Part shown: positions 21,576 to 32,489 of the stretch, in pieces
Layout of the letters: every line of letters starts with the position of its first letter
How positions within the stretch are numbered: position 1 is the stretch's first letter
The notes under the pieces: generated by a model
Told to the model about the DNA's origin: nothing
What the model saw: only the letters and a program-made list of their open reading frames with translations
Database searches by the model: none
Position numbers and translations under genes: made by a program
DNA from: Muscardinus avellanarius
Lineage: Eukaryota; Chordata; Mammalia; Rodentia; Gliridae
DNA length: 64,000 bases
NCBI GenBank assembly: GCA_963383645.1
Contig: OY726567.1
Location: 66,492,552-66,556,551 of the forward strand
Reading direction: 5' to 3'

Positions 21576-22255
21576 GCCAGCATTTAATTACTGTTCATCT
21601 CCCGAGCTGGGCCGTCAGCCTCACAAGGGCAGGTGTTTAGTTAGTCTCACCTGACACTGTACCCCAACATGTAATACCGGAAAATGGATGTACATTCCCA
21701 AATGGATGTACATTCCCCCATGATGTACACTCACAAATGTGTCAGCGTCAATCACTAAGCCAAACACGAGAAGGCAAGAGGAGAGAGGGAATGGGGTGGG
21801 AATTGGGGGAAAAAAAAAAATTAAAAGGGCTTGGGGGTGCAGCTCAGAGGTAGAATTCCCCTAGATTCAATTCCTGGTATCAAAAAGAAAAAAAAAGAAA
21901 GAAAGAAAAAGGGTAGCTGCCAATCACATGGGCTATTTGGCTTGAAATAGAACTGAATGTTTCCTTTTATTTGAATTGTTTTAAATTTATTTACTTCTGA
22001 ATATAAACAAAACAGCCTCACCTGGCTAAGGGATACCCTATCAGATGGCAAAGGTCTAGAACAATTCCATCTCCACTAAAAGTCCTGTTGGGCAGCGTGG
22101 CTCTAGAATTCCAGCTCTTCAAAGGGAGAGCATTGGCTTTTCTCCTCAAGTATCCATGAGACCTAGCACCAGGCAAGGCGCAGAGTAAGGGTGTTTGCCG
22201 AATGAGCACATGCAAGTACCTCAGAGGGCAGACATCACGATGATCCATCTTTTTT
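21576..22255. other. Mostly unique, with one dID and a short tandem duplication
   Basis: 21676-21715 contains a perfect local duplication of an AAATGGATGTACATTCCC unit with a third degenerate copy. 21826-21890 is a forward dID. 21891-22255 shows no feature that I can name. Confidence 0.5.
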
Positions 22256-22256
22256 C

Positions 22257-22910
22257 TTTTTCTTTTTCCTTTTGGTACTGGAGATTGAACCCAGATATAT
22301 TCTTTTTTTTTTTTTTTTTTTTTTGGTACTGGGGTTCCTGGAAGCCCTTCTACCTCCAGGCTACACTCCCAGACCTTTTATATTTTTATTTCGAAACAGG
22401 GTCTTTTAAGCCAGCGAAGCTGGCTCTGAACCAGCGCGATCCTCCTGTCTCCGCCTCCCAAGCATGGGGATTACAAGTGTGTGCCACCACGCCCAGCAAA
22501 CCCAGATATATTCTTGAACCCGGGTACATTCTACCTCAGAGCTCTACCCCCCAAACTCTTTTTTTTTTTTTTTTTTTTGGTGGTACTGGGGATGGAATCC
22601 TTCTACCTCCGGGTTACACTCCCAGACCTATTTTTTTCATATATATATTTTTTATTTGGAAACAGGGTCTCTTAAGCCAGTGAGGCTGGCTTCAAACCTG
22701 CGTGATCCTCCTGTCTCCGCCTCCCAAGCGCGGGGATTACAAGAACGCGCGCCACCACGCTGGGCCCCAACCTCTTTTTAAATATTATTTTGAAGCAAGA
22801 TCTCATTAACTTCTGAGGCTGGCCTCAGACCCGTGATCCTCCTATCTCAGCCTTCCAAGTTTCCAAGTACTGGGATTATAGGCATGCACCACCATAACCT
22901 GCAGTGATTC
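22257..22910 (-). repeat. Nested reverse-orientation SINEs
   Basis: A dID is split by a young SINE (22300-22494) flanked by AACCCAGATATATTCTT. A second dID (22512-22558) is followed by another young SINE (22562-22765), then an old B1 half (22770-22905). Confidence 0.85.
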
Positions 22911-23101
22911 ATCTTCTAGCACTCCTACATCTCAAACCAAGGATTCCAGGCTTCTTGCTTGATGGAGGGCCTTATGAGCTTTGGTGTGAGTATTAGCCTC
23001 CTGCCAGCTCCACACCCAAGCTCAGAGCCAGTTGGGCAAATCCCACTAACCCCAGCCCCCAGGCCCACAGACAGCCTTAGTCCTGATTTCACAAACTCAC
23101 A

Positions 23102-23107
23102 TTTATT
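23102..23107 (-). terminator. ZNF579: ZNF579 polyadenylation signal
   Basis: AATAAA on the minus strand, 383 bp past the stop codon, followed by T/G-containing sequence (GTGAGTTTGTG). It implies a 3' UTR of about 400 nt. Confidence 0.75.
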
Positions 23108-23489
23108 CACAGACAGAGGAACAGGGACAGACCTTTGCTCACTTGGGAACCCCCAAGGTCTGGCAGTTCCATGGAGGTGATGGCGTCCAGTGTGTGTAAC
23201 TGGGGACAGACAGGCGGGCAGCCCCACCAGTCTGCACCCCTCTGGCCGAGTGTCCTCCCCCTCCGATTCCAAGTTGTCCTGCCTTAAGACACGTGTTGGG
23301 GTGAGCAATTCCTAACCAGCATCAGGGGGGCATGGGGTGGGCAGTAGGGAGGGTGGGTGGCCCGGGGCCTCCTCTCCTTAGTGTCAAGGGCTGGGGGTGG
23401 GGTAGGCAGAGGGGGAGGGGCTCTCCTTCAACTTTCCTCCATGCTGCAAACCGGGAGCTCAAATGGAGGGCGGAGGGTGAGTATGTGGG

Positions 23490-25157
23490 TCAGGAGGCCA
23501 GGCCTCCCAAGCCGCGAAGGTGTGCTTTGCCGTCTACCTCCTCTTCCTCCATCTCGAAGGCGGAGTGGTCTTGGCTGTCAAAGCAGGAGGCGCTGAGGAA
23601 GACCGGGGGAGCGGGCGGGGACTGGGGTGGGGTCCCCGGAGAAGGCGGCTCTTCCTTGATGTGTGAGATGGGCAGAGGCAGCCCCTCGGCCTCGGGCTCT
23701 GTCGGCTGTGTTGGCGGCTGCGCGGCTTGGGCCTGGAGCGCCTGCAGGGCGGCGGCCCTCTCCAGCTCTGCGCGGTGGCAGCGCTGGTGGCGCAGGAGGC
23801 TGTAGGCCCGCGAGAAGCGCCGCGGGCAGCGCGGGCAGGGGTGAGGGGCCGGGCCCCCGGCGTGGACCTGCGCGTGGCGCGCCAGGTCGGCCAGCCGCTT
23901 GAACTCGCGCTGGCAGCGCACGCACTGGAAGGGGCGAGCCCCGGAGTGGGTCACGCCATGCTGCCGCAGGTGCGCCCGGCGCCGGAAGCCTTTGCCGCAC
24001 TCCGGGCACCAGAAGCGGGGCTCCCCGGCGGGGGGCCGGGCGGGGGCGGCCTCCCCCGCGCTCTGCCCGCCTTCCCCGCCGTCGGGCGCGGCCCCGCACT
24101 CCGGCCCCTCGCCGCCCTCGGGGCCTCCTCTCCCTGAGGTCCGTGCGCCCGAGGCCCTGTCGTCCTTCTTGCCGGGCAGCGGGGCCAGCAGGCTGAGCGC
24201 GCCGTGGACGCGGCGGTGCTGGCGGAGGTAGGAGGCGAGGCGGAAGGCCAGGCCGCAGTCCGGGCACACGAAAGGGCGGTCAGTGGAGTGGACCAGCCGG
24301 TGGCGCGACAGGGACCAGGGCCTGGCGAAGGCCTTGAGGCAGATGGAGCACTGGTGGCGCTTGGGGCGCGGCGGGGGCCCGCCTTCGCCCTCCTGTTCGC
24401 CCTCGGGGCGCAGGCACGGGTGCGCTTTGAGCTCGCCCTTGGTGGCGAAGGCTTCGCGGCAGCGGAGGCACAGCAGCGTCCAGTCCGCCTGGAGCAGGAC
24501 CTGCTTCTCCTCCTGCCGCCCGGCGGCCAGCGCCAACTCCGCCCGCAGCTCGGCGGCCCCGGCCTCGGCCTGCTGGGCCTCGGGCTCCGGGGGCTCGGCG
24601 CTGGCGGGGGCCGCGGGCGGGGCGGGCTCCCCTTCGGGCCAGGTCTCGGGCCACGCGGGCTCCTCCTCCGCGGCTCCCGCCGCCGCCGCAGCGGCCGGCT
24701 GCTCCGCGCCCTCGTCCTGCGGGCCCCAGCTGGGCTCGGCCGTCTCCTTGACCACCTTCTCAATGGCCAGCTCCACCTCGCCGCCGGCGTGCTCCTGGGC
24801 CAGGTGGCGCCGCAGCTGCGCGGGCTCCGGGAAGGTGCGAGGGCAGGCGGCGCAGCGCAGGGGCGGCTGCGGCCCGTGGCCTCGCAGGTGCCGGGAGAGG
24901 TGCGCAGGCCGGCGGAAGGCCTTGGGACACAGGGGGCAGGCGTGGGGCCGGAGGCCCGAGTGGCTCAGCCGGTGGCGGGAGAGGTAGTAGGGGAAGCGGA
25001 AGAGGCGGCCGCAGGTGGGGCAGGGCAGGGGCGCCCGAGGGGCTCCAGCACCGCCCCTGCCACGACCTCGGCCCCGGCCACGACCCCGGCCACGGCCCCG
25101 GCCTCGGCCACGGTGAGGTGGGCTGCCCTGGGCAGGTGGAGGGGGCTGCGGATCCAT
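23490..25157 (-). CDS. ZNF579: Zinc finger protein 579
   Basis: A single 555-codon exon, close to the length of human ZNF579 and nearly identical in the fingers. A predicted nuclear DNA-binding regulator with no firmly established target. Residues 16-35 are ten RG dipeptides. C2H2 fingers lie near 46-66, 74-94, 102-123, 270-290, 298-318, 384-404, 412-432 and 441-461. Residues 230-248 form a degenerate finger in which the second histidine is replaced by cysteine (CLRC...HPC). 147-215 is acidic and alanine-rich. The C-terminus has IKEEPPSP near 499-506, a phosphorylation-dependent sumoylation motif, and an acidic tail. No KRAB or SCAN domain. The start is the first ATG after a strong acceptor (polypyrimidine then CACAG, exon from 25159), so the coding region is intronless, as in human. 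The composition is very GC-rich, which explains the long frames on the other strand. Confidence 0.97.
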   Translation of the reverse strand: MDPQPPPPAQGSPPHRGRGRGRGRGRGRGRGRGRGGAGAPRAPLPCPTCGRLFRFPYYLSRHRLSHSGLRPHACPLCPKAFRRPAHLSRHLRGHGPQPPLRCAACPRTFPEPAQLRRHLAQEHAGGEVELAIEKVVKETAEPSWGPQDEGAEQPAAAAAAGAAEEEPAWPETWPEGEPAPPAAPASAEPPEPEAQQAEAGAAELRAELALAAGRQEEKQVLLQADWTLLCLRCREAFATKGELKAHPCLRPEGEQEGEGGPPPRPKRHQCSICLKAFARPWSLSRHRLVHSTDRPFVCPDCGLAFRLASYLRQHRRVHGALSLLAPLPGKKDDRASGARTSGRGGPEGGEGPECGAAPDGGEGGQSAGEAAPARPPAGEPRFWCPECGKGFRRRAHLRQHGVTHSGARPFQCVRCQREFKRLADLARHAQVHAGGPAPHPCPRCPRRFSRAYSLLRHQRCHRAELERAAALQALQAQAAQPPTQPTEPEAEGLPLPISHIKEEPPSPGTPPQSPPAPPVFLSASCFDSQDHSAFEMEEEEVDGKAHLRGLGGLAS

Positions 25158-25159
25158 GT

Positions 25160-25689
25160 CTGTGGGGAGAAAGGAGAGAGGCTGGCAGCGGATAGGGATA
25201 AAGGGAGGTCCATGTGGTACAGCCAGAGAGAGGCAAAGATGGAGAAGTAGGGTCCCAGCCCAGGAAGGGGACAGACAGAAGAGAGGTGGAAATCAGGGTA
25301 AAGGTGAGAGATAGACAGACGGACCAGAGGAATCAGAAAGACAGGAGGAAGAGAGCCACCAGAGAGAAAGACAGAGCGAAGAGGAAGAAACAAAAGACTG
25401 AGAGACCCAGAGCAGGGTGGTGGAAACAGATCAGGAGATGGGAGGTGGAGGAGGCAGGGACAGGCAGACATGGGGGCAGATCACAAAGAGGAGACACAGG
25501 AAGGCAAGTCGCCAACAGCTTCTGCTTCAGAGCCCTAGGGAGGGGTCCAGGACTAGCCCCAGGGGCCCGAGTGCAGGAGGTGGGACTCAAAAGTCAGGGG
25601 GCCCGGGAAATGCAGTGTGTGCCCAGACAGCAGGGGATAGGGGAGGCCAGGCAGAAGGAGAACTCAGACTCCCAATCTGAGGGAGGAGG
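25160..25689 (-). other. ZNF579 intron, purine-rich segment beside the acceptor
   Basis: On the plus strand this is dominated by AGAGA/GGAG-type sequence, giving a long polypyrimidine region upstream of the 3' splice site on the transcribed strand. Frames here are low-complexity shadows, not genes. Confidence 0.5.
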
Positions 25690-27330
25690 CTGGACCTGGA
25701 CCCCTGGGTCTGAGTGAGGAGGGCTGGGCCTGGACGCTGGGTCTGAGGGAGGAGGGCTGGGCCTGGACCCTGGGTCTGAGGGAGGAGGGCTGGGCCTGGA
25801 CCCTGGGTCTGAGGGAGGAGGGCTGGGCCTGGACCCTGGGTCTGAGAGAGGAGGGCTGGCCCTAGACCCCTGGGTCTGAGGGAGGGCTGGGCCTGGATCC
25901 TGGGTCTGAGGGAGGAGGGCTGGGCCTGGACCCTGGGTCTGAGGGAGGAGGGCTGGGCCTGGATCCTGGGTCTGAGGGAGGAGGGCTGGCCCTAGACCCC
26001 TGGGTCCGAGGGAGGGCTGGGCCTGGATCCTGGGTCTGAGGGAGGAGGGCTGGGCCTGGACCCTGGGTCTGAGGGAGGAGGGCTGGGCCTAGACCCTGGG
26101 TCTGAGGGAGGCCTGGGCCTGGATCCTGGGTCTGAGGGAGGAGGGCTGGGCCTGGACCCTGGGTCTGAGGGAGGAGGGCTGGGCCTGGACCCTGGGTCTG
26201 AGAGAGGAGGGCTGGCCCTAGACCCCTGGGTCTGAGGGAGGCCTGGGCCTGGACCCTGGGTCTGAGGGAGGAGGGCTGGGCCTGGACCCTGGGTCTGAGG
26301 GAGGAGGGCTGGGCCTGGACCCTGGGTCTGAGAGAGGAGGGCTGGCCCTAGACCCCTGGGTCTGAGGGAGGGCTGGGCCTGGATCCTGGGTCTGAGGGAG
26401 GAGGGCTGGGCCTGGACCCTGGGTCTGAGGGAGGAGGGCTGGGCCTGGATCCTGGGTCTGAGGGAGGAGGGCTGGCCCTAGACCCCTGGGTCCGAGGGAG
26501 GGCTGGGCCTGGATCCTGGGTCTGAGGGAGGAGGGCTGGGCCTGGACCCTGGGTCTGAGGGAGGAGGGCTGGGCCTAGACCCTGGGTCTGAGGGAGGAGG
26601 GCTGGCCCTAGACCCCTGGGTCTGAGGGAGGCCTGGGCCTGGATCCTGGGTCTGAGGGAGGAGGGCTGGGGTCTAGACCCCTGGGTCTGAGGGAGGAGGG
26701 CTGGGCCTGGACCCCTGGGTCTGAGGGAGGAGGGCTGGGCCTGGACCCCTGGGTCTGAGGGAGGAGGGCTGGCCCTAGACCCCTGGGTCTGAGGGAGGCC
26801 TGGGCCTGGATCCTGGGTCTGAGGGAGGAGGGCTGGGCCTGGACCCTTGGGTCTGAGGGAGGAGGGCTGGGCCTGGATCCTGGGTCTGAGGGAGGAGGGC
26901 TGGGCCTGGACCCTGGGTCTGAGGGAGGAGGGCTGGCCCTAGACCCCTGGGTCTGAGGGAGGAGGGCTGAGCCTGGACCCCTGGGTCTGAGGGAGGAGGG
27001 CTGGGCCTGGACCCCTGGGTCTGAGGGAGGAGGGCTGGGCCTGGACCCCTGGGTCTGGGGAGAGGAGGGCTGGGGTCTGGAGTCCTGAGTCTGAGGGAGG
27101 AGAACTGGGCTTGGACCCCTGGGTCTGAAGGAGGAGGTTAGGGACCTGGACCCCTGGGTCTGGGGGAGGAAGGCTGGGCCTAAAGCCCTGGGTATGAGAG
27201 AGGAGGGGCTGGAGTATGGAACCTTGGGTCTGAGAGTAGAGAGCTAGACCTCTGGACCACTAGTCTGAGGGTAGAGGGTGGAGGTCTGTACTCCTGGATA
27301 TGAGGGAGGAGGGCTGGGGTCTACAATCCT
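25690..27330 (+). repeat. MSR1-like minisatellite, about 45-50 units of 33-34 bp
   Basis: The unit is GGGTCTGAGGGAGGAGGG followed by CTGGGCCTGGACCCT, with variants carrying a GATCC, TAGACCCC, GAGAGAGG or GGTCCGAGG change. The array is very homogeneous from 25720 to 27050 and decays at its right edge. It is G-rich on the plus strand and lies in the presumed ZNF579 intron. A block at 25841-26111 is repeated identically at 26327-26597 (offset 486 bp). Confidence 0.95.
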
Positions 27331-27734
27331 GGGTCTGTGGGAGAAGGAGGTGAGAAGTGAGACTCCAGGGTCTGGACAGGAGAGGACTGGTGATCTAGAC
27401 TCCTGTTGTTAGGACACAAGGGTTCCTGAGTCCAATTGGAGGAGGGGTCTGGGAGAGGGGGCTGGGCTTCTAAGACAAGGGGGAGGCGGGGGTTGGGAGC
27501 CTGGCTGCTGGAAATCCCCAAGAAGAAGGAGACTGAAAGCTGGACCCCTGGACGGGGTGGGGGTTGGAGGCTGCTGGGGGTCAGAGCCCTAGGTCCCGGA
27601 GGGGCTGATCGGTTAGGGGTGTGCCAGCGGCTCCCCGCAAGCATGATCTGCAGAACTGGGCGGAGGGTCTGGGCCTTGCAGATTTCTCAGCCGGGGGCCT
27701 GGAACTCACCCCAGTGGAGCAGCGCCGGTCTTAC

Positions 27735-27830
27735 CTCCGCCTCCTTCGCTCCTTTCTTCCTTCCCTGCGGCCGGCAGAAAGCGGACGGTGGTGGTAGGGA
27801 GGGAGGGGGCCGAGCGTGGTGGGGGGTGGA
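27735..27830 (-). other. ZNF579: Candidate ZNF579 5' noncoding exon (donor end at 27735)
   Basis: The minus strand reads GGCGGAG then GTAAGACC, a strong splice donor with the exon ending at 27735. The upstream text is GC-rich (CTGCGGCCGGCAGAAAGCGG on the plus strand). Splicing from here to the acceptor at 25159 would give a 2.6 kb intron containing the minisatellite. The exon start (transcription start) is not determined, so 27830 is nominal. The region is only mildly CpG-rich. Confidence 0.45.
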
Positions 27831-27839
27831 GGAGGAGGC

Positions 27840-28400
27840 TGGGCTCGGTGTTACTGCCTAAGCCTTCCCCCCGGAAACCCTGCCTTTGGTACGAGTCTGG
27901 AAGAGGAAAGACTGGCTGGGAAGCCGGAAGCGGAGGATCAGGGACCCGAGGGGCGGGGAGGCTGGACAGCTAGGTCTAGCTCAGAGGCTGGGGGCTGTCC
28001 TCTGAGACTCCAGAGAGAGGAGGGGGCTGCAGGCTTGCAGGCTGAGGAGGCCAGATCCAGCCACCCCGCCCTCCCCAACAGATACACATATTCATTCATT
28101 CCTTCAACAAATACGCATTTATTAAGCCCTGTCTGTGCCAGGCACTGTGTTGGCGGGGGGGCAGGTGGGTGAGAGAGATGCATTCAGTGACAGCCTTCTG
28201 AAAGAACTGGCACTCTGGATTAGAACCTGGCTCCAGCCTTCTCTTGGCTAGGTACACTCCTTTCTGAGTCTCATACCCGCCCCCTCCGGGTGGGGTGCTA
28301 AGTCCCTGCATATATGCATTTCATCTCAAGTATTCAGGATTTACTGAGAACCTACTATGGGTCAGCTCTGTCCTTGGTGCTGGAGTGACAGATTGCAAAA
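27840..28400. other. Unique sequence, then LINE2-like remnant
   Basis: 27840-28080 is unique, possibly upstream regulatory DNA of ZNF579. 28085-28170 (TTCATTCCTTCAACAAATACG, then GTGCCAGGCACTGTG) and 28330-28390 resemble L2 3' sequence. Confidence 0.45.
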
Positions 28401-28404
28401 ACAG

Positions 28405-28800
28405 AGGCCAAGCCCAGTAAGGTGATGTTTGCCTATTAATACTAGTACTTAGGAGGCTGAGACAGGAGAGTTGCAGGTTCAAGGCCAAACTCAAAATTGT
28501 GCAAAATCCTCAACAACTTAGTGAGACCCTGCTCCAAAATAAAAAATAGACAAAAGAGCTGGAAGCCGGTCCTGGTCGCACATGCTTGTAATCCCAGTAC
28601 TTGGAAGACTGAGACAGGAGGATCCCAGGTTTGCACACCACTGCAAATGGCTGAAAACAATCTAAATGCCAGCCTCAGCTACTGAGTGAGGCCCTCTATT
28701 TTGTTTCAAAATAGAGAATAAAAAATAGGGCTGGAGGTGTAGCTCAGAGGTAGAATGCCCCTGGATTCCATCCCCAGTACCCTCCCCTCCCAAAGAAAAA
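28405..28800 (+). repeat. B1 half plus B1-dID SINE carrying a foreign 39-bp insert
   Basis: A B1-type copy (28405-28555) and a full dimer (28562-28795). Inside the B1 half of the dimer, 28632-28670 is identical to 29263-29301 in an old L1 downstream and has no counterpart in other SINE copies. Confidence 0.85.
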
Positions 28801-29099
28801 ACCCAGAGGCCATTGGACCCTGTCCTGGGGGAGGGAGACAGGCAGATCAGTCATCTGTGGGGGACGGATGGGTGCTCTAATGCTGGACCCTGAATGCTGT
28901 GGCAATCAGAAGAGTGGGGAGGCATGGAACTCACCTCACACAGGGAGTGGGGGTAGTTCCTGAAGTTTTCTGGGAGACAAGTATTCAGCTGAAACCTGAA
29001 GGATGGAACCAACCTGGCCACATCTCAAAATCCTCATGTTGCATGTTGCAGGTGGATACCTGTGCTTGACTCTGTTTCTTTAAGGTTAAGTTCATGCCA

Positions 29100-29425
29100 C
29101 ACATTGTTGGCGAGAGTGCAGGCAAACATTTCTCTTTGTACATAGCTGGGACGATGAGTAGTTTAGAACAGACTTAACAAGCCAGCAATTCCAGGAATTT
29201 ATCCTCCAGAGAGATCATAATCATGCAAAATTATGCTGGTACCAGGTTAATTGCTACAGTCCTGCACACCACTGCAAATGGCTGAAAACAATCTAAATGC
29301 CTGTCAACAGATCTAAATAATAAGTCATGACTGATCTATCCTGTGGATTACTTACTATGTGTCCATAAAAAAACACGAAGAAGCTCACTGTGTAAAAATA
29401 TGGAAAGTCTCCAAGTGATAATGTG
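29100..29425 (+). mobile_element. Old L1 (L1M-like) 3' region
   Basis: AATGGCTGAAAACAATCTAA, GCCTGTCAACAG and ATATGGAAAGTCTCCAAG follow the ancient-L1 ORF2/3' pattern. No open frame. 28801-29099 and 29426-29585 are unique. Confidence 0.6.
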
Positions 29426-29589
29426 AAAGAAAACAAAAGAGGAAGGCAGAGAACACCCTGCAGCCTGTGCTCTGTGCTTGCTTCTCTGTGGATGGTGCTG
29501 AAGAACTGGAAAAAGGGAGAAGAAACTGGCGAGATGGTCTAACTCCCAGGACCGGAACATATTACACTCTATTTTGAGTGTGTTTTGTG

Positions 29590-30165
29590 TGTATGTTTGG
29601 GGAGAGGTGTTGGGGATTGAGCCCAGGGGCGTTCTACCTCTGAGCTACACCCCCAGCCCTTTTTATTTTGAAACAGGGTCTTGCTAAATTGTTGAGAGTA
29701 TTACTAAGCTGCTGAGGCTGACCTCGAACCTACAATACTCCTGTCTTAGTTTCCTAAGGGTGTGCCCAGAGGCATTCTACCTCTGAGCTACATCCCCTAC
29801 CCTATTTTTTAATTAATTAAGTTTTGCAGTACTGAGGATTGAACCCAGAGGCATTCTACCTCCGAGCTGCACCCCTAGCCCTATTTTTTATTCTTTATTT
29901 TGAAAGAGGGTCTCACCGAGTTGCAAAGGGCCTCACTAAGTAGCTGAGGCTGTCTGCGAAGCTGGATCCTCCTGTCTCAGCCTCCCAAATGCTGGGATTA
30001 CAAGCTTGCACCACCATGCCCGGCGCCTATGTTTTATTTTGAAACAGGGTCTCACTAGGTTGATGAAAGTCTCACTACTTGCTGGGGCTGACCTCAAACC
30101 TGTGATTGTCCTGTCTCAGCCTCCCAAATACTGGGATTACAGGAATGTGCCACCACGCCCAGCAG
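29590..30165 (-). repeat. Three reverse-orientation SINE copies
   Basis: A 3'-damaged copy (29605-29800), a full dimer (29823-30025) and a B1 half (30030-30163). Confidence 0.8.
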
Positions 30166-30232
30166 GATCATGATTTTTTAAATCATGATTTACCTATTCA
30201 GTAATACTATGAAGTAAAAGTTTAAAAGCATC

Positions 30233-30417
30233 CATGATTCTGAGTGTGGTGGCACATGCCTATAATCTGAGTACTTGTGAGGCTGAGACAGAAGGATCTC
30301 AGGTTTGAGGACAGGCTCAGCAAATTTGTGAGCCACTGTTTCCAAATAAAAAGTGAAAAAGGGCTAGGGGTGTAGCTCAGAGGTAGAATGCCCCTGGGTT
30401 CAATCCCCAGTACCCCC

Positions 30418-30470
<53 letters not shown>
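30233..30470 (+). repeat. B1-dID SINE with (CA)25 tail
   Basis: Forward dimer (30238-30418) whose CCAGTACC end runs directly into a CA microsatellite (30419-30469). 30471-30650 is unique. Confidence 0.88.
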
Positions 30471-30650
30471 ATGCAAAGGATATTTTTTGGGGTGACAGTT
30501 ATATTTGAGAAAGAAGAGGCAATCAGAGGTGAGAGGGAATGTCTATGGAAAGTCAGACATTGCTATTTCAAAGCTGGTAATATATGGTTGGGTGTGTATT
30601 TGTTTTAACTTTTAAATTTGTCAGATACACATAACATAAAATTTACAGTT

Positions 30651-31175
30651 TATTTATTTTTTGCTATACCGGGGATTGAACCCAGGGGCATTCCACCTTT
30701 GGATAGAGCTACAACCCCAGCCCTATTATTTAGTCTTTATTTTGAAACAGGGCCTCACTAAGTTGCAGAGGACCTCACAAGTTGCTGAGGCTACTTGGGG
30801 ACCTGCGACCCTTTTGTCTCAGCCTCCCAAGTACTGAGATCACAAGCTTGTGCCACCACGCCCCAATCAAATTTACAATTTTAATCATCTTTAAGTGTAC
30901 AATTAGACAGGTATGATGGCACATGCCTGTAATCCCAGTACTTGGGAGGCTAAGACAGGTGGATTGTAGGTTTAGGGACAGCCAGACCCCCAGCAATCTA
31001 GAGAGAACCTGTTTCAAGATAAAATATAAGACTGTGAGATTGAGGGGGGGGGACTGGGATGGGGGATTGGATAAAGGCTAATTGGGTGATATGTGCTTGT
31101 ATATCCTCACAAATCTTGTATTCCGTTGAGATGTTTGACTACAATGTACCAATTAAAATATATTAAAAAAAATCT
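30651..31175. repeat. Reverse SINE, forward B1 half, and possible L1 3' end
   Basis: Reverse dimer 30655-30862. Forward B1 half 30903-31028. 31040-31175 is a G-run followed by sequence ending TTAAAATATATTAAAAAAAA, plausibly a short 5'-truncated retroposon (L1-type) tail. That last part is low confidence. Confidence 0.6.
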
Positions 31176-32350
31176 GGGCGTGGTGGTGCACACTTGTAAT
31201 CCCAGCATTCAGGAGACTGTGACCGGAAGATTGTGGTTCTAGGACAGCCTCAGCTACTTAACGAAGCCCCTTGCGACTCAGTGAGACCCTGCTTCAAAAT
31301 TTAAAAAGGACTAGCAGGGCGTGGTGGTGCACGCTTGTAATCCCCACGCTTGGGAGGCAGAGACAGGAGGATTGCGCTGGTTCGTAGCCAGCCGCTCTGG
31401 CTTAAGAGACCCTGTTTCAAAAAATATTAAATAGGTCTTGTAGCCCAGAGGTAGAAGGCTTCCAGGAACCCCAGTACTACAAAAAAATTTTTTTAAGGAC
31501 TAAAATATAGGGCTGGGGGTGTAGTTCGGAAGTATAATGCCACTGGGTTCCATCCTCAGTACTGAAAAAAAAAAAAAAAAAAGCCAGACATAGTGGCATA
31601 CACCTGTAATTTCAGTATTTGGGAGGCTGAGATGGGAGAATTACAGGTTCAAAGTCAGCCTTAGCAACTTACTGAGGCCCTCAGCAACCTAGAGAGACCC
31701 TGTTTCAAATTTTAAAAATAGAGCTTGGCATGGTTGTGCACACTTGTAATCATTACAGGCTCACACCTGTAATCCCAGTACTTGGGAGGCTGAAACAAGA
31801 GGATCCCGGTTCACGGCCAGCCTCAGCTAGGCTCAGCCTCACTTTCTGCAACTTAGTGAGACCCTGTTTCAAAATAAAGAATAAAAAATTGGGCTGAGAG
31901 TATAACTCAGAGGAAAATGCCTCTGGGTTCAATCTCCAGCACCATAAAAAAAAAGAAAATTTTAAATAAAATAGGGCTGGGGATGCAGCTCAGAGATAAA
32001 GCACCCTTGGTTTAATCCCCAGGACTACAATTAATTAATTAATTAATTAAAAATAAAATAGAGCTGGGCGTGGTGGCGCATGCTTGTAATCCCCGTGCTT
32101 GGGAGGTGGAGACAGGAGGATCACGCAGGTTCGACGCCAAAAGAGACCCTGTTTCCAAAAATAAAAAGTATAAAATAGGTCTGGGAGTGTAGCTCAGAGG
32201 TAGAAGGGCTTCCAGGAACCCCAGTACCACCAAATAAATAAAATAAAATAAAATAAAATAAAATAAAATAGAGTTGGAGATATAGCTTAGATTGAATCTG
32301 TTTGGATTCAATCCCCCAGTCCCATACACACTCACAAGAAAAAAAATTTT
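31176..32350 (+). repeat. Forward SINE train with one nested young copy
   Basis: Outer dimer (31176-31310 and 31498-31580) split by a young SINE (31312-31490). Then a B1 half (31582-31720), a dimer with a small local duplication (31722-31950), a dID (31973-32030) with AATT repeats, a young dimer (32060-32232) with AAAAT tail, and a dID (32272-32330). Confidence 0.8.
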
Positions 32351-32489
32351 TAAATAAGAAAAGAATTCAGAAATTGGCATGACAGGAAAGAAAAATTCAA
32401 GCAGAGAGAATAGCACCTAGTAAGGGGGTGGTGACTTGGCAGGGGAGGGATGTGGGACTTAGATTGGAGAATCAAAGGTGGTTAGTGGG

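Noticed and set aside
24204..25250. 348-codon plus-strand frame opposite ZNF579
   Set aside because: A mirror of the very GC-rich zinc-finger coding strand. No domain and no splice context.
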